DNA of 64,000 nucleotides from Methanosarcina barkeri 3 (GTDB lineage: Archaea > Halobacteriota > Methanosarcinia > Methanosarcinales > Methanosarcinaceae): contig NZ_CP009517.1 of the NCBI RefSeq assembly GCF_000970305.1, positions 3,720,001-3,784,000 of the forward strand. The letters run 5' to 3'. Within the stretch, counting starts at the first letter, position 1. Every line of letters begins with the position of its first letter. This document shows positions 20,407 to 29,741 of this stretch, in pieces. The translations under genes were made by a program, and so were the position numbers. The notes beneath the pieces were generated by a model that worked only from the letters and a program-made list of their open reading frames with translations, ran no database searches and was not told the DNA's origin.

Positions 20407-22182
20407 TTAATTCTCGGACACTAAAGTGTATATCATTTCTCTAGCCGCTAGCCGTTTGGCTCTCTGCTTTTTTCCTGCCTGTCCGGTGCTGGTCGAGGAG
20501 CCAAAGGTGCAGGTACAGGTGAAAATAGGTTTGCAGGTAGGTCCTTCAGCCTTAAACGAATAAGTCGGTAAGGGAAGTTTCTTTGCCTGACAATACTCCT
20601 GCAAGGCAAAAATCGGGTCTCTTGACGTATTAATCGTGACTTCGTCATTACTGGCCGGCGAATCTATAATCTTGGTCTTCAAGTTTGGAACTGGTAAGCC
20701 CAGGATAGTAGCTAGCAGGTCTACGGATGCCAGCTGAGTTGCTCCTTTCTTTGTCAAGTCTTCATATACAGCAGACCGGTACTCGATATTATTTACTCTG
20801 ATGGCACTTTGGGCAGTAAACACCGGTAAATTACCACGAATCGTATTAGTTACTTTGTATACTGGCATCTGCCAGCCCAGTATATTCTGCGCGATGTCGA
20901 AGATCGAGACTGCCTTGTGAGGCGCAGTTGCAATTTCCTCCAGCAATGCTCTTTTAAGTTCAGTCCATCTTTTGCCATAAGGGGCTTGCAATAGTACTAG
21001 CTCCGCACAAATGATCGGCAGCTTGCCAAGGCGTCTCCGGAATGCATCGCAGTAGGCCTCGGGACAGTCATCACCTTTGCGGATAAGGAATTTGGTGATG
21101 AGCTCGAAGTCTGTATCGCTCGCACTATCTATCCGATCTCCCAGGATGGCAGACTCAGCTTTTCTATATGCCTTTTCCTTCATGTACTCACTTTTAGCCT
21201 TGTCGTTTTCAAGGTGTATCAGGTTGATATGCGATGCAATTGCCAGAATCTCCTCTTTGGAATGGGGCAAGGGTTCGTTCTGGACGTGAGCCCGGATCTG
21301 TTGGTGATTCACAAGATCAGCATACCTTCGGATGGGTGAGGTAAAATGAGTATATGCACCCAGGTTCAGTCCGAAATGGCCCAGGATAACGGGGCCGTAT
21401 TCCGCTCTGCTAAGCATCATGTACGTGGTATGTCTGACAGCAGCTATGTTTACCTCGGGGATGACAGTTACGCTTTCGAGCAACTTCATTAAGTCCACTC
21501 GCTCAGGGGTGACACTTCGGGCTGTATGGTTACGGAAAAGGATAGGGATGTCATTTTTGACCGCGTACTCTGCTACGGCCATGTTAGCGAGAATCATCAG
21601 CTCCTGGATGATAACATAGCCGATGGTATCCTCCCTGCGTCTCAATTGTTTTATAGACCCTTCTTCATTTGTCACCAGCCCCCGCCCCAAATCATAGAAT
21701 GCCAGCGCTCCAAGATTGCGGCGCTGCGTTAAAAGGTCGTTCGCAAGCTGGCTTGCGAGCTTGATGAGAGCGTGCTGCGTGTGCTCGCTATCAGAGAGAA
21801 TGCGGGGGACATCAGAAAAAGATAGCCGGGCTTCGCTGATCATAACAGTCCGCAAAAGCCGTGTTTCGAGGATTGACAAATTCATGCCGAGGACAATATC
21901 CACGGCAAGAACATACTTCGACTCTTCCGGCCACAGGGAAAGCTTCTCGTCTGCAAGCCGTCGGGGTAACATCGGGCTATTGCCGTTTGCATAATATCTG
22001 GTCTCGATCCGAGACATTGCAAGCCGATCAAGCTCTGAATGCTTGGAAATTACCTTTGCGACATCCGTGATCATAACTACAACGTGCCAGCCGCCGTTTT
22101 CCGTGATTTCCACCCAGATTGCATCATCCATATCCCGGGTTGTCACGTCATCGATCGTAATACCTCTTAACATATCTGGCAT
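20407..22182 (-). CDS. RNB-domain ribonuclease with two C-terminal dsRNA-binding domains
   Basis: 591 residues from ATG 22182 (MPDMLRGITIDD); a frame open to 22260 adds a hydrophobic stretch unlike the family. The RNase II/R catalytic domain shows the Asp cluster DDVTTRDMDDA at 11-21 and THFTSPIRRYADLVNHQQ at 278-295. No cold-shock or S1 domain is seen. Instead residues of about 420-494 (FDIAQNILGW..PVYKV..LPVFTA..TKKGATQLAS) and 522-587 (ALQEYCQAKKLPLPTYSF..GPTCKPIFT..GKKQRAKRLAA) fit the double-stranded RNA-binding fold. Predicted 3'-5' exonuclease on structured RNA. It is bracketed by decayed CRISPR repeats. Confidence 0.85.
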   Translation of the reverse strand: MPDMLRGITIDDVTTRDMDDAIWVEITENGGWHVVVMITDVAKVISKHSELDRLAMSRIETRYYANGNSPMLPRRLADEKLSLWPEESKYVLAVDIVLGMNLSILETRLLRTVMISEARLSFSDVPRILSDSEHTQHALIKLASQLANDLLTQRRNLGALAFYDLGRGLVTNEEGSIKQLRRREDTIGYVIIQELMILANMAVAEYAVKNDIPILFRNHTARSVTPERVDLMKLLESVTVIPEVNIAAVRHTTYMMLSRAEYGPVILGHFGLNLGAYTHFTSPIRRYADLVNHQQIRAHVQNEPLPHSKEEILAIASHINLIHLENDKAKSEYMKEKAYRKAESAILGDRIDSASDTDFELITKFLIRKGDDCPEAYCDAFRRRLGKLPIICAELVLLQAPYGKRWTELKRALLEEIATAPHKAVSIFDIAQNILGWQMPVYKVTNTIRGNLPVFTAQSAIRVNNIEYRSAVYEDLTKKGATQLASVDLLATILGLPVPNLKTKIIDSPASNDEVTINTSRDPIFALQEYCQAKKLPLPTYSFKAEGPTCKPIFTCTCTFGSSTSTGQAGKKQRAKRLAAREMIYTLVSEN

Positions 22183-22331
22183 AGTACCACTTAGATGCAA
22201 AATTTGGTATACTTTCCTTATGTGTATATTTATTAGTAAAAAATAGTAAGAGATGCCCATATTTATAAGTCGTTATTTTGGCTGCGCTGAAGTGACGAAA
22301 AAAGAATTATTGTTCCATCGTGGCAAATAAT

Positions 22332-22372
22332 TTCAGATCTAAGAGCAAGATCCACTAAAACAAGGATTGAAA
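22332..22372 (+). repeat. Well-preserved CRISPR-repeat relic, right of the RNB gene
   Basis: From GAGCAAGATCCA at 22343 through AAAACAAGGATTGAAA at 22372 only one base differs from the array repeat (C for T). The first six repeat bases are replaced by TTCAGATCTAA, as in the copy at 20345. It is divergent to the RNB gene, about 160 bases from its start. Confidence 0.88.
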
Positions 22373-22595
22373 TGTTACTCCAATCTACAATTCCATTAAA
22401 GGTTCTCTAAAAAACTGTGAAACTTCAAAACTTCCCTCAATAAAGTTAATATACTGGTTACTGGCATTTTTATTCAAAATTAATTATTTTATGTGCGTCT
22501 TCATTTCCAGGCACAGAGTGGAAGGGGAACTTAATTCAGGTTCTTTTTATAACAACAAGAAATTAAAACTCTCACAAGCTTCAACAATAAAACGG

Positions 22596-22865
22596 ATGGG
22601 AAAAATGATAGAAAATATTTGGATAATTATTCCGAATATAATAGCGTCGTACATGGTCATGGTCAATAAAGCGTTCTATGCCAACATGATTTACTGCTTT
22701 GGTTACCTTTTATTCATCTGGCATAACTATAACTCAGGTGACAGCTCACAAATGATTTATTTCACAATTTTAGAAGTAATGTCAATCGTTGGGGTTTTCT
22801 TATATCTATATACCACCAGAAAAGCAGCTGGAATTAATGACAAGAAGAACAGCAGTAACGGCTGA
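22596..22865 (+). CDS. Small membrane protein, unknown
   Basis: 89 residues from ATG 22596 (ATG 22605 is also possible). Three hydrophobic segments (IWIIIPNIIASYMVMV; FYANMIYCFGYLLFIW; MIYFTILEVMSIVGVFLYLY) suggest a three-helix membrane protein with a charged tail. The frame is open to 22491, but the upstream part is polar and lacks a good ribosome site. No family recognised. Confidence 0.5.
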   Translation: MGKMIENIWIIIPNIIASYMVMVNKAFYANMIYCFGYLLFIWHNYNSGDSSQMIYFTILEVMSIVGVFLYLYTTRKAAGINDKKNSSNG

Positions 22866-22924
22866 ACCAGGGCCAGGTAAAAGTAATGCAGCAGCCTGTT
22901 TCTCTCGCTGTATAAACAACAGAT

Positions 22925-23050
22925 GTGAAAAAAGTTAAAAAGTTAAAAGCGGGCAAAAATAATTAAAAAGATGAAGGGGTAAAAAAGTTAAAAAGGTTAA
23001 AAGTTAAAAATTGGTAAAAATAATTAAAAATAATTAAAAATTCACTCAAA
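22925..23050. repeat. Low-complexity AT-rich repeats
   Basis: Short units GTTAAAA and AATAATTAAAA recur irregularly through this stretch, just before the UbiA-family gene. It probably contains that gene's promoter, but individual elements cannot be separated from the repeats. Confidence 0.5.
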
Positions 23051-23080
23051 AATTAAAGCATTCCTTACTTATAGTACTTT

Positions 23081-23932
23081 ATGCTTAGACCGAAAATCCT
23101 TGGGCTGTTCCGCTTATTCCGTTTTGAACTGCCATTTACTGCAGGAGTATGCGTAATACTAGGCGAATTACTGGCATTAGGTGCACTTCCTACCACAACC
23201 GAAATTATACTGGGGTTTCTAAGTATTTTTTTTATTTCGGCTGCGTCTCTCATCCTGAACGATTATTTTGATCTCGAAATTGACAAAATAAACGCTCCAG
23301 AAAGACCACTGCCAGCAGGACTTGTTACTGAACGAGAGGTCATTTTACTCTCCGTTATTGTGGCAGTGCTTGGATTTATTACAGGCTACCTGATTAGCTT
23401 AGAGGCTTTACTGGTAATTATTCCGGTCTGGGCAGTGGGTTTTCTTTACAACTGGAAGTTCAAAAAGGCCGGTCTTATTGGAAATCTTATGGTCAGCTTT
23501 TCGGTCGGTATGACTTTTATTTTTGGTGGTATAGCAGTAAACAAACCATTTGAAACAATAGTCTGGTTTTTCGCAGTCATATTAATGCTTACGGACTTAG
23601 GAGAAGAGATTGCGGCAGACGCTATGGATATTGAAGGCGACCGTCAGGCAGGGTCCCGTTCCTTAGCTCTGGCAGTTGGTTGTGAAAATGCATTGAAAAT
23701 CAGCGGCGCAATTTTCTTACTGGTAGTTGCTGCAAGCAGTTTGCCGTTTTTGTTAGGATGGTTAGAGTGGATTTATCTGTTTCCCATTTTACTGATGGAT
23801 TTGGTAATTCTATACTCAACAGGTAAATTATTAGACTTGAAAACAGTAAATCGGCGAATTTATATCCGCTGGATATACCTGACTGGATTGGTCGCATTTT
23901 TAATTTTCATAATCATTCGGATGGTCAGGTGA
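23081..23932 (+). CDS. UbiA-family prenyltransferase
   Basis: 283 residues, eight to nine membrane helices. The two Asp-rich catalytic motifs are clear: NDYFDLEIDKINAPERPLPAG and DAMDIEGDRQAGSRS. The first is close to that of digeranylgeranylglyceryl phosphate synthase, which attaches the second isoprenoid chain in archaeal lipids. Other archaeal UbiA enzymes share the motif, so the acceptor is uncertain. ATG 23081 agrees with the usual N-terminus (FRLFRFELPFTAG). It stands alone among accessory genes. Confidence 0.85.
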   Translation: MLRPKILGLFRLFRFELPFTAGVCVILGELLALGALPTTTEIILGFLSIFFISAASLILNDYFDLEIDKINAPERPLPAGLVTEREVILLSVIVAVLGFITGYLISLEALLVIIPVWAVGFLYNWKFKKAGLIGNLMVSFSVGMTFIFGGIAVNKPFETIVWFFAVILMLTDLGEEIAADAMDIEGDRQAGSRSLALAVGCENALKISGAIFLLVVAASSLPFLLGWLEWIYLFPILLMDLVILYSTGKLLDLKTVNRRIYIRWIYLTGLVAFLIFIIIRMVR

Positions 23933-24100
23933 ATGTATGATGTCAGTTTGATCGATTCTGATCTTCAAATACCACAAAGAAGAAAAGAGAAGAAAAGAAA
24001 GGAAAAAAGAAGGGAAAGAGAGATTTTGAGACAAAAATACGAATCTTCTGCTCCCATATTTTCAATTTTCCTAATTATTCTCATAAAACGTTTAGCCTTC
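23933..24100. other. Purine-rich gap between convergent genes
   Basis: AAGAAAAGA-type purine repeats at about 23979-24025 separate the UbiA-family gene from the convergent lipoprotein gene. No hairpin with a clear T-run was found. Confidence 0.4.
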
Positions 24101-25225
24101 TTAAAGGTCAGTCCATCCAAGAGTTTTCATATTATCAGATTCGTTTGCTTTTACTTTCGCCACGTAATAAGTTCCATCCGGGGAATTGGAAAGGCTACCA
24201 CCATCTATTCTATTTACCTCATTTAATTCAATATTATATACAGTTCCGTAGTAGGCAATAATCAGTTCTGACTGAGTTGGTGCCTTAATAAACTGAATAT
24301 TTCCTCCTTCATACCATTTATTCCAGGGTGCCTTTTCTTCAGTTATTTTGTATTTCATTTCTACAAGTTTTCCTTCTGCAGATGCTTCAGTAGTATTATT
24401 CATATCATTCGCATCAGTTTCTTTGGGAATAGGTTGCTGGGAAAGTTCATCCCACTCACCGTCGATAACAGCAGATGTTACATTTTTCTCAGAGACAATT
24501 ATCTCGATTTTGTGTGGAGTAATAACCTGAATTGTCATCTGGCCGGTCCTATTTCCGTAACCACCCTGTCTGCTCGTAAATGTATAGGTAAGGAAATGCT
24601 GTTCAGGTATTGTCTCAAGAATTGTGTGGTTTTCAAGCTTCAGGTCAAAGCCATCATAACTATAAGTTGGTGCATTTTCTACCCAGTTTCTGCCTATCCT
24701 TTCAGCCTCTTGTGGGGAAGTTGAAAGGGCATATGCTCTAAGTTCAAGCAATTTCGAATCAATTTCTTGCAGTCGTTCAGGCATATAATCAGAAAAATAA
24801 GGGTCTACCTTCACTGTTTTTGATTTATTTCCCTCGATCAGACTGATTTCAAGCGTTCCTACATCCGTAACTATAGGCTGCCCTGCCTGAGGAGTATAGC
24901 TATCATTCATCTCAAGGAATTTGTTATTCTCAAATAAAGTGATAAGTTCTTTAAAAGCAGTCTCATTGAAGGGCTTTTCATATTTTTTCGTGAAATTTCC
25001 TTCAGTATCAGATGTGGTAAATACAACTGCTGTGCTATTTACAGTTAGTTCTTGCATCTGCATTTCCGGAAGAGTAAACCCTCCATACGTTTTATGAATT
25101 ATAGTTGCATCTTTTACAGTCGCATCTTCTGCAGTTGCACCTTTAGAAATCTGAGACGGTTTTTCAGTACATCCAGCTACAAAAATTAACAACAATACAA
25201 GCAATATGACAACTACTTTCGTAAT
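24101..25225 (-). CDS. Secreted lipoprotein, function unknown; apparent ATT start
   Basis: About 374 residues if read from ATT 25225. That start gives a proper lipoprotein signal, (M)TKVVVILLVLLLIFVAGC, with a charged n-region and a VAGC lipobox. The first ATG/GTG/TTG in frame (TTG 25204) would drop the charged residue. An excellent ribosome site, AGGAGGGGG at 25239-25231, lies five bases before the ATT, and an in-frame TAG overlaps it, so the start cannot be further upstream. The mature part is soluble with no recognised domain; W-x-E, NAPTYSYDG and QGGYGNRTGQ are its notable motifs. It should be anchored to the outer face of the membrane. Confidence 0.72.
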   Translation of the reverse strand: MTKVVVILLVLLLIFVAGCTEKPSQISKGATAEDATVKDATIIHKTYGGFTLPEMQMQELTVNSTAVVFTTSDTEGNFTKKYEKPFNETAFKELITLFENNKFLEMNDSYTPQAGQPIVTDVGTLEISLIEGNKSKTVKVDPYFSDYMPERLQEIDSKLLELRAYALSTSPQEAERIGRNWVENAPTYSYDGFDLKLENHTILETIPEQHFLTYTFTSRQGGYGNRTGQMTIQVITPHKIEIIVSEKNVTSAVIDGEWDELSQQPIPKETDANDMNNTTEASAEGKLVEMKYKITEEKAPWNKWYEGGNIQFIKAPTQSELIIAYYGTVYNIELNEVNRIDGGSLSNSPDGTYYVAKVKANESDNMKTLGWTDL

Positions 25226-25736
25226 CAGAACCCCCTCCTATTTTGATACTTTAAAACTGTACATTCAGAACCTAACTTTCGGAATGCAAACTCATCCTAA
25301 AGTCAATAAGCAAGCTCATCCCAAAGCCAATAATACAAGCTTATCCTAAAGACAATTTCACTTTATATTATAAAAGTCACATAGCTGTCTCAGTTATAAG
25401 AAACTCTATACACTATTTGGAATTTGAGTACTTAAGATTCAAGCACCTTAAAACTCAATTCTTAATTTTGGGATTAGCTTACTATAATATTATCATATTT
25501 TTTTGAATTAATTTCTTTTGTTTACCGGAATACCGGAAATAATCTTAAATTCACTTTTTTATGTTCAACTTACGAATTCAATTGGTCATGCGTTAGTAGA
25601 CCGTTGGTATTAAATTAGTCTACGGCGGTTTCGAATTTTTTGGCTATGACTTCTGATTTTTTACTAACCTTAAACGTCATTGTAACTTTTCTGATTTCAG
25701 AATGAGTAGACGACATCGCAGAAACAGTGAGTAAGA
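25226..25736. other. Non-coding AT-rich region with a 24-bp triplicated unit
   Basis: At about 25286-25358 the unit CAAGCTCATCCYAAAGYCAAT occurs three times in a row with small changes. The remainder holds the lipoprotein promoter region and no supported gene. Confidence 0.55.
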
Positions 25737-25957
25737 CCAATGTTGAAAAACCAATGTTGAAAAAACCAATGTTGAAAAAACCAATGTTGAAAAAACCAAT
25801 GTTGAAAAATCAATATTAAAAAACCAATATTGAAAAGACCAGTATTGAAAAGACCAGTATTGAAAAGACCAGTATTGAAAAGACCAGTATTGAAAAGACC
25901 AGTATTGAAAAGACCAGTATTGAAAAGACCAGTATTGAAAAGACCAGTATTGAAAAT
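25737..25957. repeat. 15-bp tandem repeat tract, about 15 units
   Basis: Five units of CCAATGTTGAAAAAA are followed by two transitional units and eight of CCAGTATTGAAAAGA. Sequence homogeneity within each block shows recent expansion. Apparent open frames here are by-products of the period being a multiple of three. Confidence 0.95.
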
Positions 25958-26000
25958 TGATATAACAGTTTAAGTGAAGTCCAGAATAGACGATTAACGG

Positions 26001-26035
26001 GTTCGTCAGCAAAATTTACTAAGAAAAGTAGAAAC
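26001..26035 (+). repeat. Decayed CRISPR repeat
   Basis: Beginning GTTCGTCAGCAAAAT and ending AAAAGTAGAAAC, it matches the array repeat at about 26 of 37 positions with a two-base deletion. The spacing and order of matching blocks are kept, including both ends. It sits between two tandem-repeat tracts. Confidence 0.6.
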
Positions 26036-26043
26036 AAAATACA

Positions 26044-26155
26044 GTTACAAAAATGAATTAGTTACAAAAATGAATTAGTTACAAAAATGAATTAGTTACA
26101 AAAATGAATTAGTTACAAAAATGAATTAGTTACAAAAATGAATTAGTTACAAAAA
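26044..26155. repeat. 17-bp tandem repeat, 6.6 units
   Basis: Perfect copies of GTTACAAAAATGAATTA start at 26044, 26061, 26078, 26095, 26112 and 26129. A partial seventh copy runs into an A-tract. No gene overlaps it. Confidence 0.97.
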
Positions 26156-26245
26156 AAAAGAAAGGTAGAAGCGTTTTATAAAAAACACTCCTATGTTGTG
26201 ACATGACCCTGGCAGGAATAAAATTTTATTCCGGCTACTTGGATC

Positions 26246-26644
26246 TTATTCCGTAGTTACTCCATCGAATTCAGCTTCATTGGCCTCGGCTTCTTCTTTC
26301 GTCGCACGCACGATTCCATCCTTGTGGTGCGCCGGTGAATAGATTGTATAGAGTTTCAGTTCCTCCGTTTCCGAGGTATTGATGACATTGTGCTGCGCGC
26401 CAGCCGGCACAATCACAGCAACGCCGTCACTTAGCTCATATTCATTACCGTCAATTATGCACTTCCCCTTCCCCTGTTCAAAGCGGAAAAACTGGTCATT
26501 TTCCTCATGCACTTCCATCCCGATCTCTTCTCCGGGCTTGAGACTCATAAGTACCAGCTGGCTGTGCTTTGCGGTATACAGTACCTTGCGGAAATTGCCA
26601 TTTTCCAGAGTGGCTTCTTCAATATTTATAGAAAATCCTTTCAT
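26246..26644 (-). CDS. Cupin-domain protein
   Basis: 132 residues from ATG 26644. The cupin metal site can be read as GMEVHEENDQFFRFEQGKG (motif 1) and VPAGAQHNVINTS (motif 2). Small single-domain cupins of this type are common; their substrate is usually not known from sequence. GC content is higher than in the surrounding DNA (GGCCTCGGC, CGCGCCAGCCGGC), which may point to more recent arrival. The C-terminal tail is Glu/Ala-rich. Confidence 0.85.
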   Translation of the reverse strand: MKGFSINIEEATLENGNFRKVLYTAKHSQLVLMSLKPGEEIGMEVHEENDQFFRFEQGKGKCIIDGNEYELSDGVAVIVPAGAQHNVINTSETEELKLYTIYSPAHHKDGIVRATKEEAEANEAEFDGVTTE

Positions 26645-26765
26645 ATATTTTCATTTATAGTTATTTGTATATAAGATTATTTGAGAACAAGATATACCAA
26701 ATATCTACCTTGAAAAAGATTAAAAATGCTAATTATTTAATTTCAACCTAAGTTATAAATTTAAG

Positions 26766-26801
26766 TTCCTGAACATGGTTCATTAAAACAGATATTAAAA
26801 C
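26766..26801 (+). repeat. Decayed CRISPR repeat
   Basis: TTCCTGAACATGG then TTCATTAAAACA and ATTAAAAC: 27 of 36 bases agree with the array repeat without a gap, including an intact CATTAAAACA block. Same orientation as the array. Confidence 0.65.
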
Positions 26802-27192
26802 AAATAATCAGCTTCATGATTTAAATAGGAATGTATAATACTAAGTGAAAGAGAACTAAAGAACAGAACATAACAATCTCTAATTTTATCTCAAAAGATT
26901 AATATACATGTAAACACTATTTTTATATATTTCACTTTATTTTAATGCCTTGAGTTTTTACTATTTAAAGTGTGAAAAGCGTTTGATTTGATTTTTTAAC
27001 GATAACTAATATTCATAACTCATAATTTAAACTTATAATTTAAACTCAAAATTTAAACTCAAAATCTAAACTTATAACTTGAGCTCATAATTTAAAAAAT
27101 TATAAATTTAAAACTTCTGTGTCTGCAACCTAAAAAGATTGCACAAGTCAAAATCTTTAAAAAAGGAAGCGAGGATTTTGTAAACTCAAAAA
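26802..27192. other. Non-coding region with 13-bp repeats
   Basis: At about 27018-27095 six units like ACTCATAATTTAA or ACTTATAATTTAA follow each other. No other element is supported; the promoter of the next gene should lie here. Confidence 0.5.
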
Positions 27193-27534
27193 ATGAAAGA
27201 TTTCATAAGAAAATTTAATGTCTGTATTGAAAGGAGTAAAGACAATCAGGCTTATTCGGACTTTAAAGAAGGAGTTAATAAAGGCCTGGATATAGCCAAA
27301 TACACTTTCGAAGATAATCTGGAAAAACTCCCTCTTTCCGACCTGGAAGAAGATCCGGCTGAAAAGATAAAAAACCTCGAGAATAATTTTAACCAGCTTT
27401 TGGACGGAATTTCCATATCAAAAAAGCCGAACTGCTCGGAGCAGCGTCTGGACGGAGTGTATACCGGATTCGAGAAATCTAAAAGAGTATTTAAAGATTT
27501 CATAACCGAATCATTTTCCCTGGAGAACACATGA
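27193..27534 (+). CDS. Hypothetical helical protein; a decayed relative lies 2 kb downstream
   Basis: 113 residues, charged and mostly helical, with a single internal motif EDPAEKIKNLENNFNQLLDG. ATG 27193 follows AGGAAGCGAGG at about 27165-27175. A worn copy of its C-terminal half is present at 29511-29669, which supports this being a real gene family. No function can be assigned; there is no signal peptide or membrane segment. Confidence 0.55.
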   Translation: MKDFIRKFNVCIERSKDNQAYSDFKEGVNKGLDIAKYTFEDNLEKLPLSDLEEDPAEKIKNLENNFNQLLDGISISKKPNCSEQRLDGVYTGFEKSKRVFKDFITESFSLENT

Positions 27535-28890
27535 AAATATTATTACTTTAATTTTATTACTTTAATTAAGTTCAGGAACTCTAGGAGCTCTATATCTTTG
27601 AGGGAATTTAAAGTTCTATTTCTTTTTTATTAAACTTAAAACCTCGATTTTTTTGTTGTTAAGTTTAAAACCTTTACTTATTTTTATTGAGCTTTAGACT
27701 TGTATTTCTTTTTTATTAAAATTTAAACCTATATTTTTATTAGTTTAAAATTCCTATATTATAATTGGACATAAAAACGCTTACTTTTAAGACTATTACT
27801 GTCTTTTTAACTTCAGCACTGTAATATACCAAAAAATAATAAACAGAGGATTATTGATAGACAGAAGTCACACAGAAAGCAGAGATAGTGATAACATGTT
27901 GACCAGAAAACTCAGTAATTGGAGAAGGTAAACAGTCCATGATAAGAGAAGGAACTGAACTTAGGGAGGAACTTGAGTAGAAAGAATAGGGAACTTTAAA
28001 CTCGCGCTCGATCAGCCGAAACGGCGGTTTATTGCAGATGGAAGGCATTACACTCACCATCGCCTGCTAACACAAAACAAGAAAATCGGGATTAAGATTC
28101 TCAGAAGACGATTATATACAGAATTTGCACCCTGCCGGAAAGAAAAAATAATCTGAGAAAATAAGAAGATTCGAGAGCGGAAACCATTAACTTGAAACTA
28201 AAACAATTTTTTCTGAAATGTCTCGGCTGGCGGTGCAATTGTTAAAACAGGTTTAAAATTCTTAAAGATCGAAACGTACCGAAAATGTTAAAAAGGATGT
28301 TACATAATCGGTTTTTAATAACATATGAAGGCAAATAGGAGCAACTAAAACGTCACCGATTGAAATACAAACCTCAGTATGTGCATTGTTGTTTATGTCT
28401 ATCTGTGTAGCAACTTTGTTCTTCAGCTGTAAGCTTTTTGCCTGGAGACATTCAAATTATAGCAAAGTTAACAAATTCATGAAATTAATAAAATATAATA
28501 AAGTATAAGAAAAAATAAAATAGAATTTTTATGTTTTATAGCTGGTTTTATCCGGTTTTAATTCTTACCATTTTTTTATTTTCTTTACTATTTCATTCTC
28601 TGGATCCTATCTGTTTCATTTTTATATCATATCCGAGTTTGCGTATTTTGCCAGATTTAACATGTTATTCAGAGAATTCAACAGTTGAACTTCCTGTTTG
28701 CAAACGATATCCATAAAAATAGAAATAGAAACTATTTTAGGAAAGTATAGAGGATAATTGTGAGGGTTGGAGAGAAAATCAATTATACAAAATATTGCAA
28801 GCTAAACAAAATGGGTATATAAAATGAATTATATAAATTTCTACGCACAATTTAGACGAATGTGAATTTTTTCATTCAGAGGGGGAAATT
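27535..28890. other. Long AT-rich non-coding stretch
   Basis: The first 220 bases contain loosely repeated T-rich units around TTTTTTATTAAACTTAAAACC. At 28169-28190 ATTCGAGAGCGGAAACCATTAA resembles the front of the CRISPR repeat (17 of 22) but the second half is lost. A short GC-richer island at about 28005-28060 may be a gene remnant. A 61-codon frame at 28531 encodes hydrophobic residues and is not convincing. Confidence 0.4.
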
Positions 28891-29199
28891 ATGAACCAGA
28901 AAGAAGACAAAACAACGTTCGGTGTCTGTCCAAACTGCGGAAAGCCATTCAGGATAGAATCTACAGGCGGTGGGGAAGAATGGCGTTATTGTGCAGAAGT
29001 TTGCATAAACCCTGCAGCAATACCAACAGGAGCCAGGCTGCAGCCCGATCAGGCTACATTGCGTTACATAGATGGGAATATGAATGAATATATGAGAGAC
29101 GAATATGTGAAGATTCACGGCATTGATCCTCTGCCCATCTGGAGAGCAATGGAGAAATGGCGTGAAGAGCAGATAAGTAAGTGGAAAGTGAAAACTTAA
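28891..29199 (+). CDS. Small zinc-ribbon protein
   Basis: 102 residues. CPNCGKPF at 13-20 and two further cysteines (YCAEVC) make one zinc site; the rest is polar with two Trp-rich helices at the end (IWRAMEKWREEQISKW). GAGGGGG lies eight bases before ATG 28891. No relation to neighbours is evident. Could be a nucleic-acid-binding or chaperone-like microprotein. Confidence 0.65.
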   Translation: MNQKEDKTTFGVCPNCGKPFRIESTGGGEEWRYCAEVCINPAAIPTGARLQPDQATLRYIDGNMNEYMRDEYVKIHGIDPLPIWRAMEKWREEQISKWKVKT

Positions 29200-29510
29200 T
29201 ATATATCATCCACTTTTCACAGTAAAATTTTAGATTTCATGAGTTTTCTTGTTGTCGATTTTCTATATAACATAGATTTATCGAACTTTTTTGCAGGAGG
29301 TAAAAGCAACTATATGGTGTACTTAGAAACCAAAAACGATATTATTCAATTTTCACAAAATGTCGTTAAAGGTTCAAATTATTTGCATTTGTTCTAAAAA
29401 CGCTATCATGAAAAAATGTTGATTTTCGAAAAAAATACTGCAGAGTGTAGGATTGATTATAGAAGGGTTAAAACTTATTTCTACTGACTCAAACAGCTTT
29501 TTTCATTTTT
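29200..29510. other. Non-coding stretch before the decayed gene
   Basis: AT-rich sequence with a good ribosome-site-like GCAGGAGG at 29294 but no open frame after it. It may be the worn 5' half of the pseudogene that follows. Confidence 0.3.
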
Positions 29511-29669
29511 AAAGATGACTCAAAAGAAGATCAGAATGCAAAGATAAAGAGCTTACAGAACAGATTTGATCTCCTTCTAGACACAGTTGTTGTCGAAAAA
29601 CCACTTTATACCAGAGGCCACTTGGACGGAATAAATGAAGAGGTTGAAAAATCTAGAAATTATTTATAA
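29511..29669 (+). pseudogene. Decayed copy of the 27193-27534 gene
   Basis: The frame ending in TAA 29667-29669 reads EDQNAKIKSLQNRFDLLLD...LDGINEEVEKSRNYL. This parallels EDPAEKIKNLENNFNQLLD...LDGVYTGFEKSKRVF in the intact gene. An in-frame stop at 29469 and the lack of a start codon mean only the C-terminal half survives. Confidence 0.65.
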
Positions 29670-29741
29670 AGTTATAAAAGGTTTTATGTAGACGGGACAA
29701 AGCATAAAAACACTATTTTTTAGAAATAAATACTTTTAATA

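Noticed and set aside
25677-26037. Open frames on the minus strand with FQYWS or FSILV repeats
   Set aside because: Produced by the 15-bp tandem repeat, whose period keeps frames open.
28531-28716. 61-codon hydrophobic open frame
   Set aside because: No ribosome site, AT-driven composition (Phe, Ile, Leu, Tyr); no sign of a domain.
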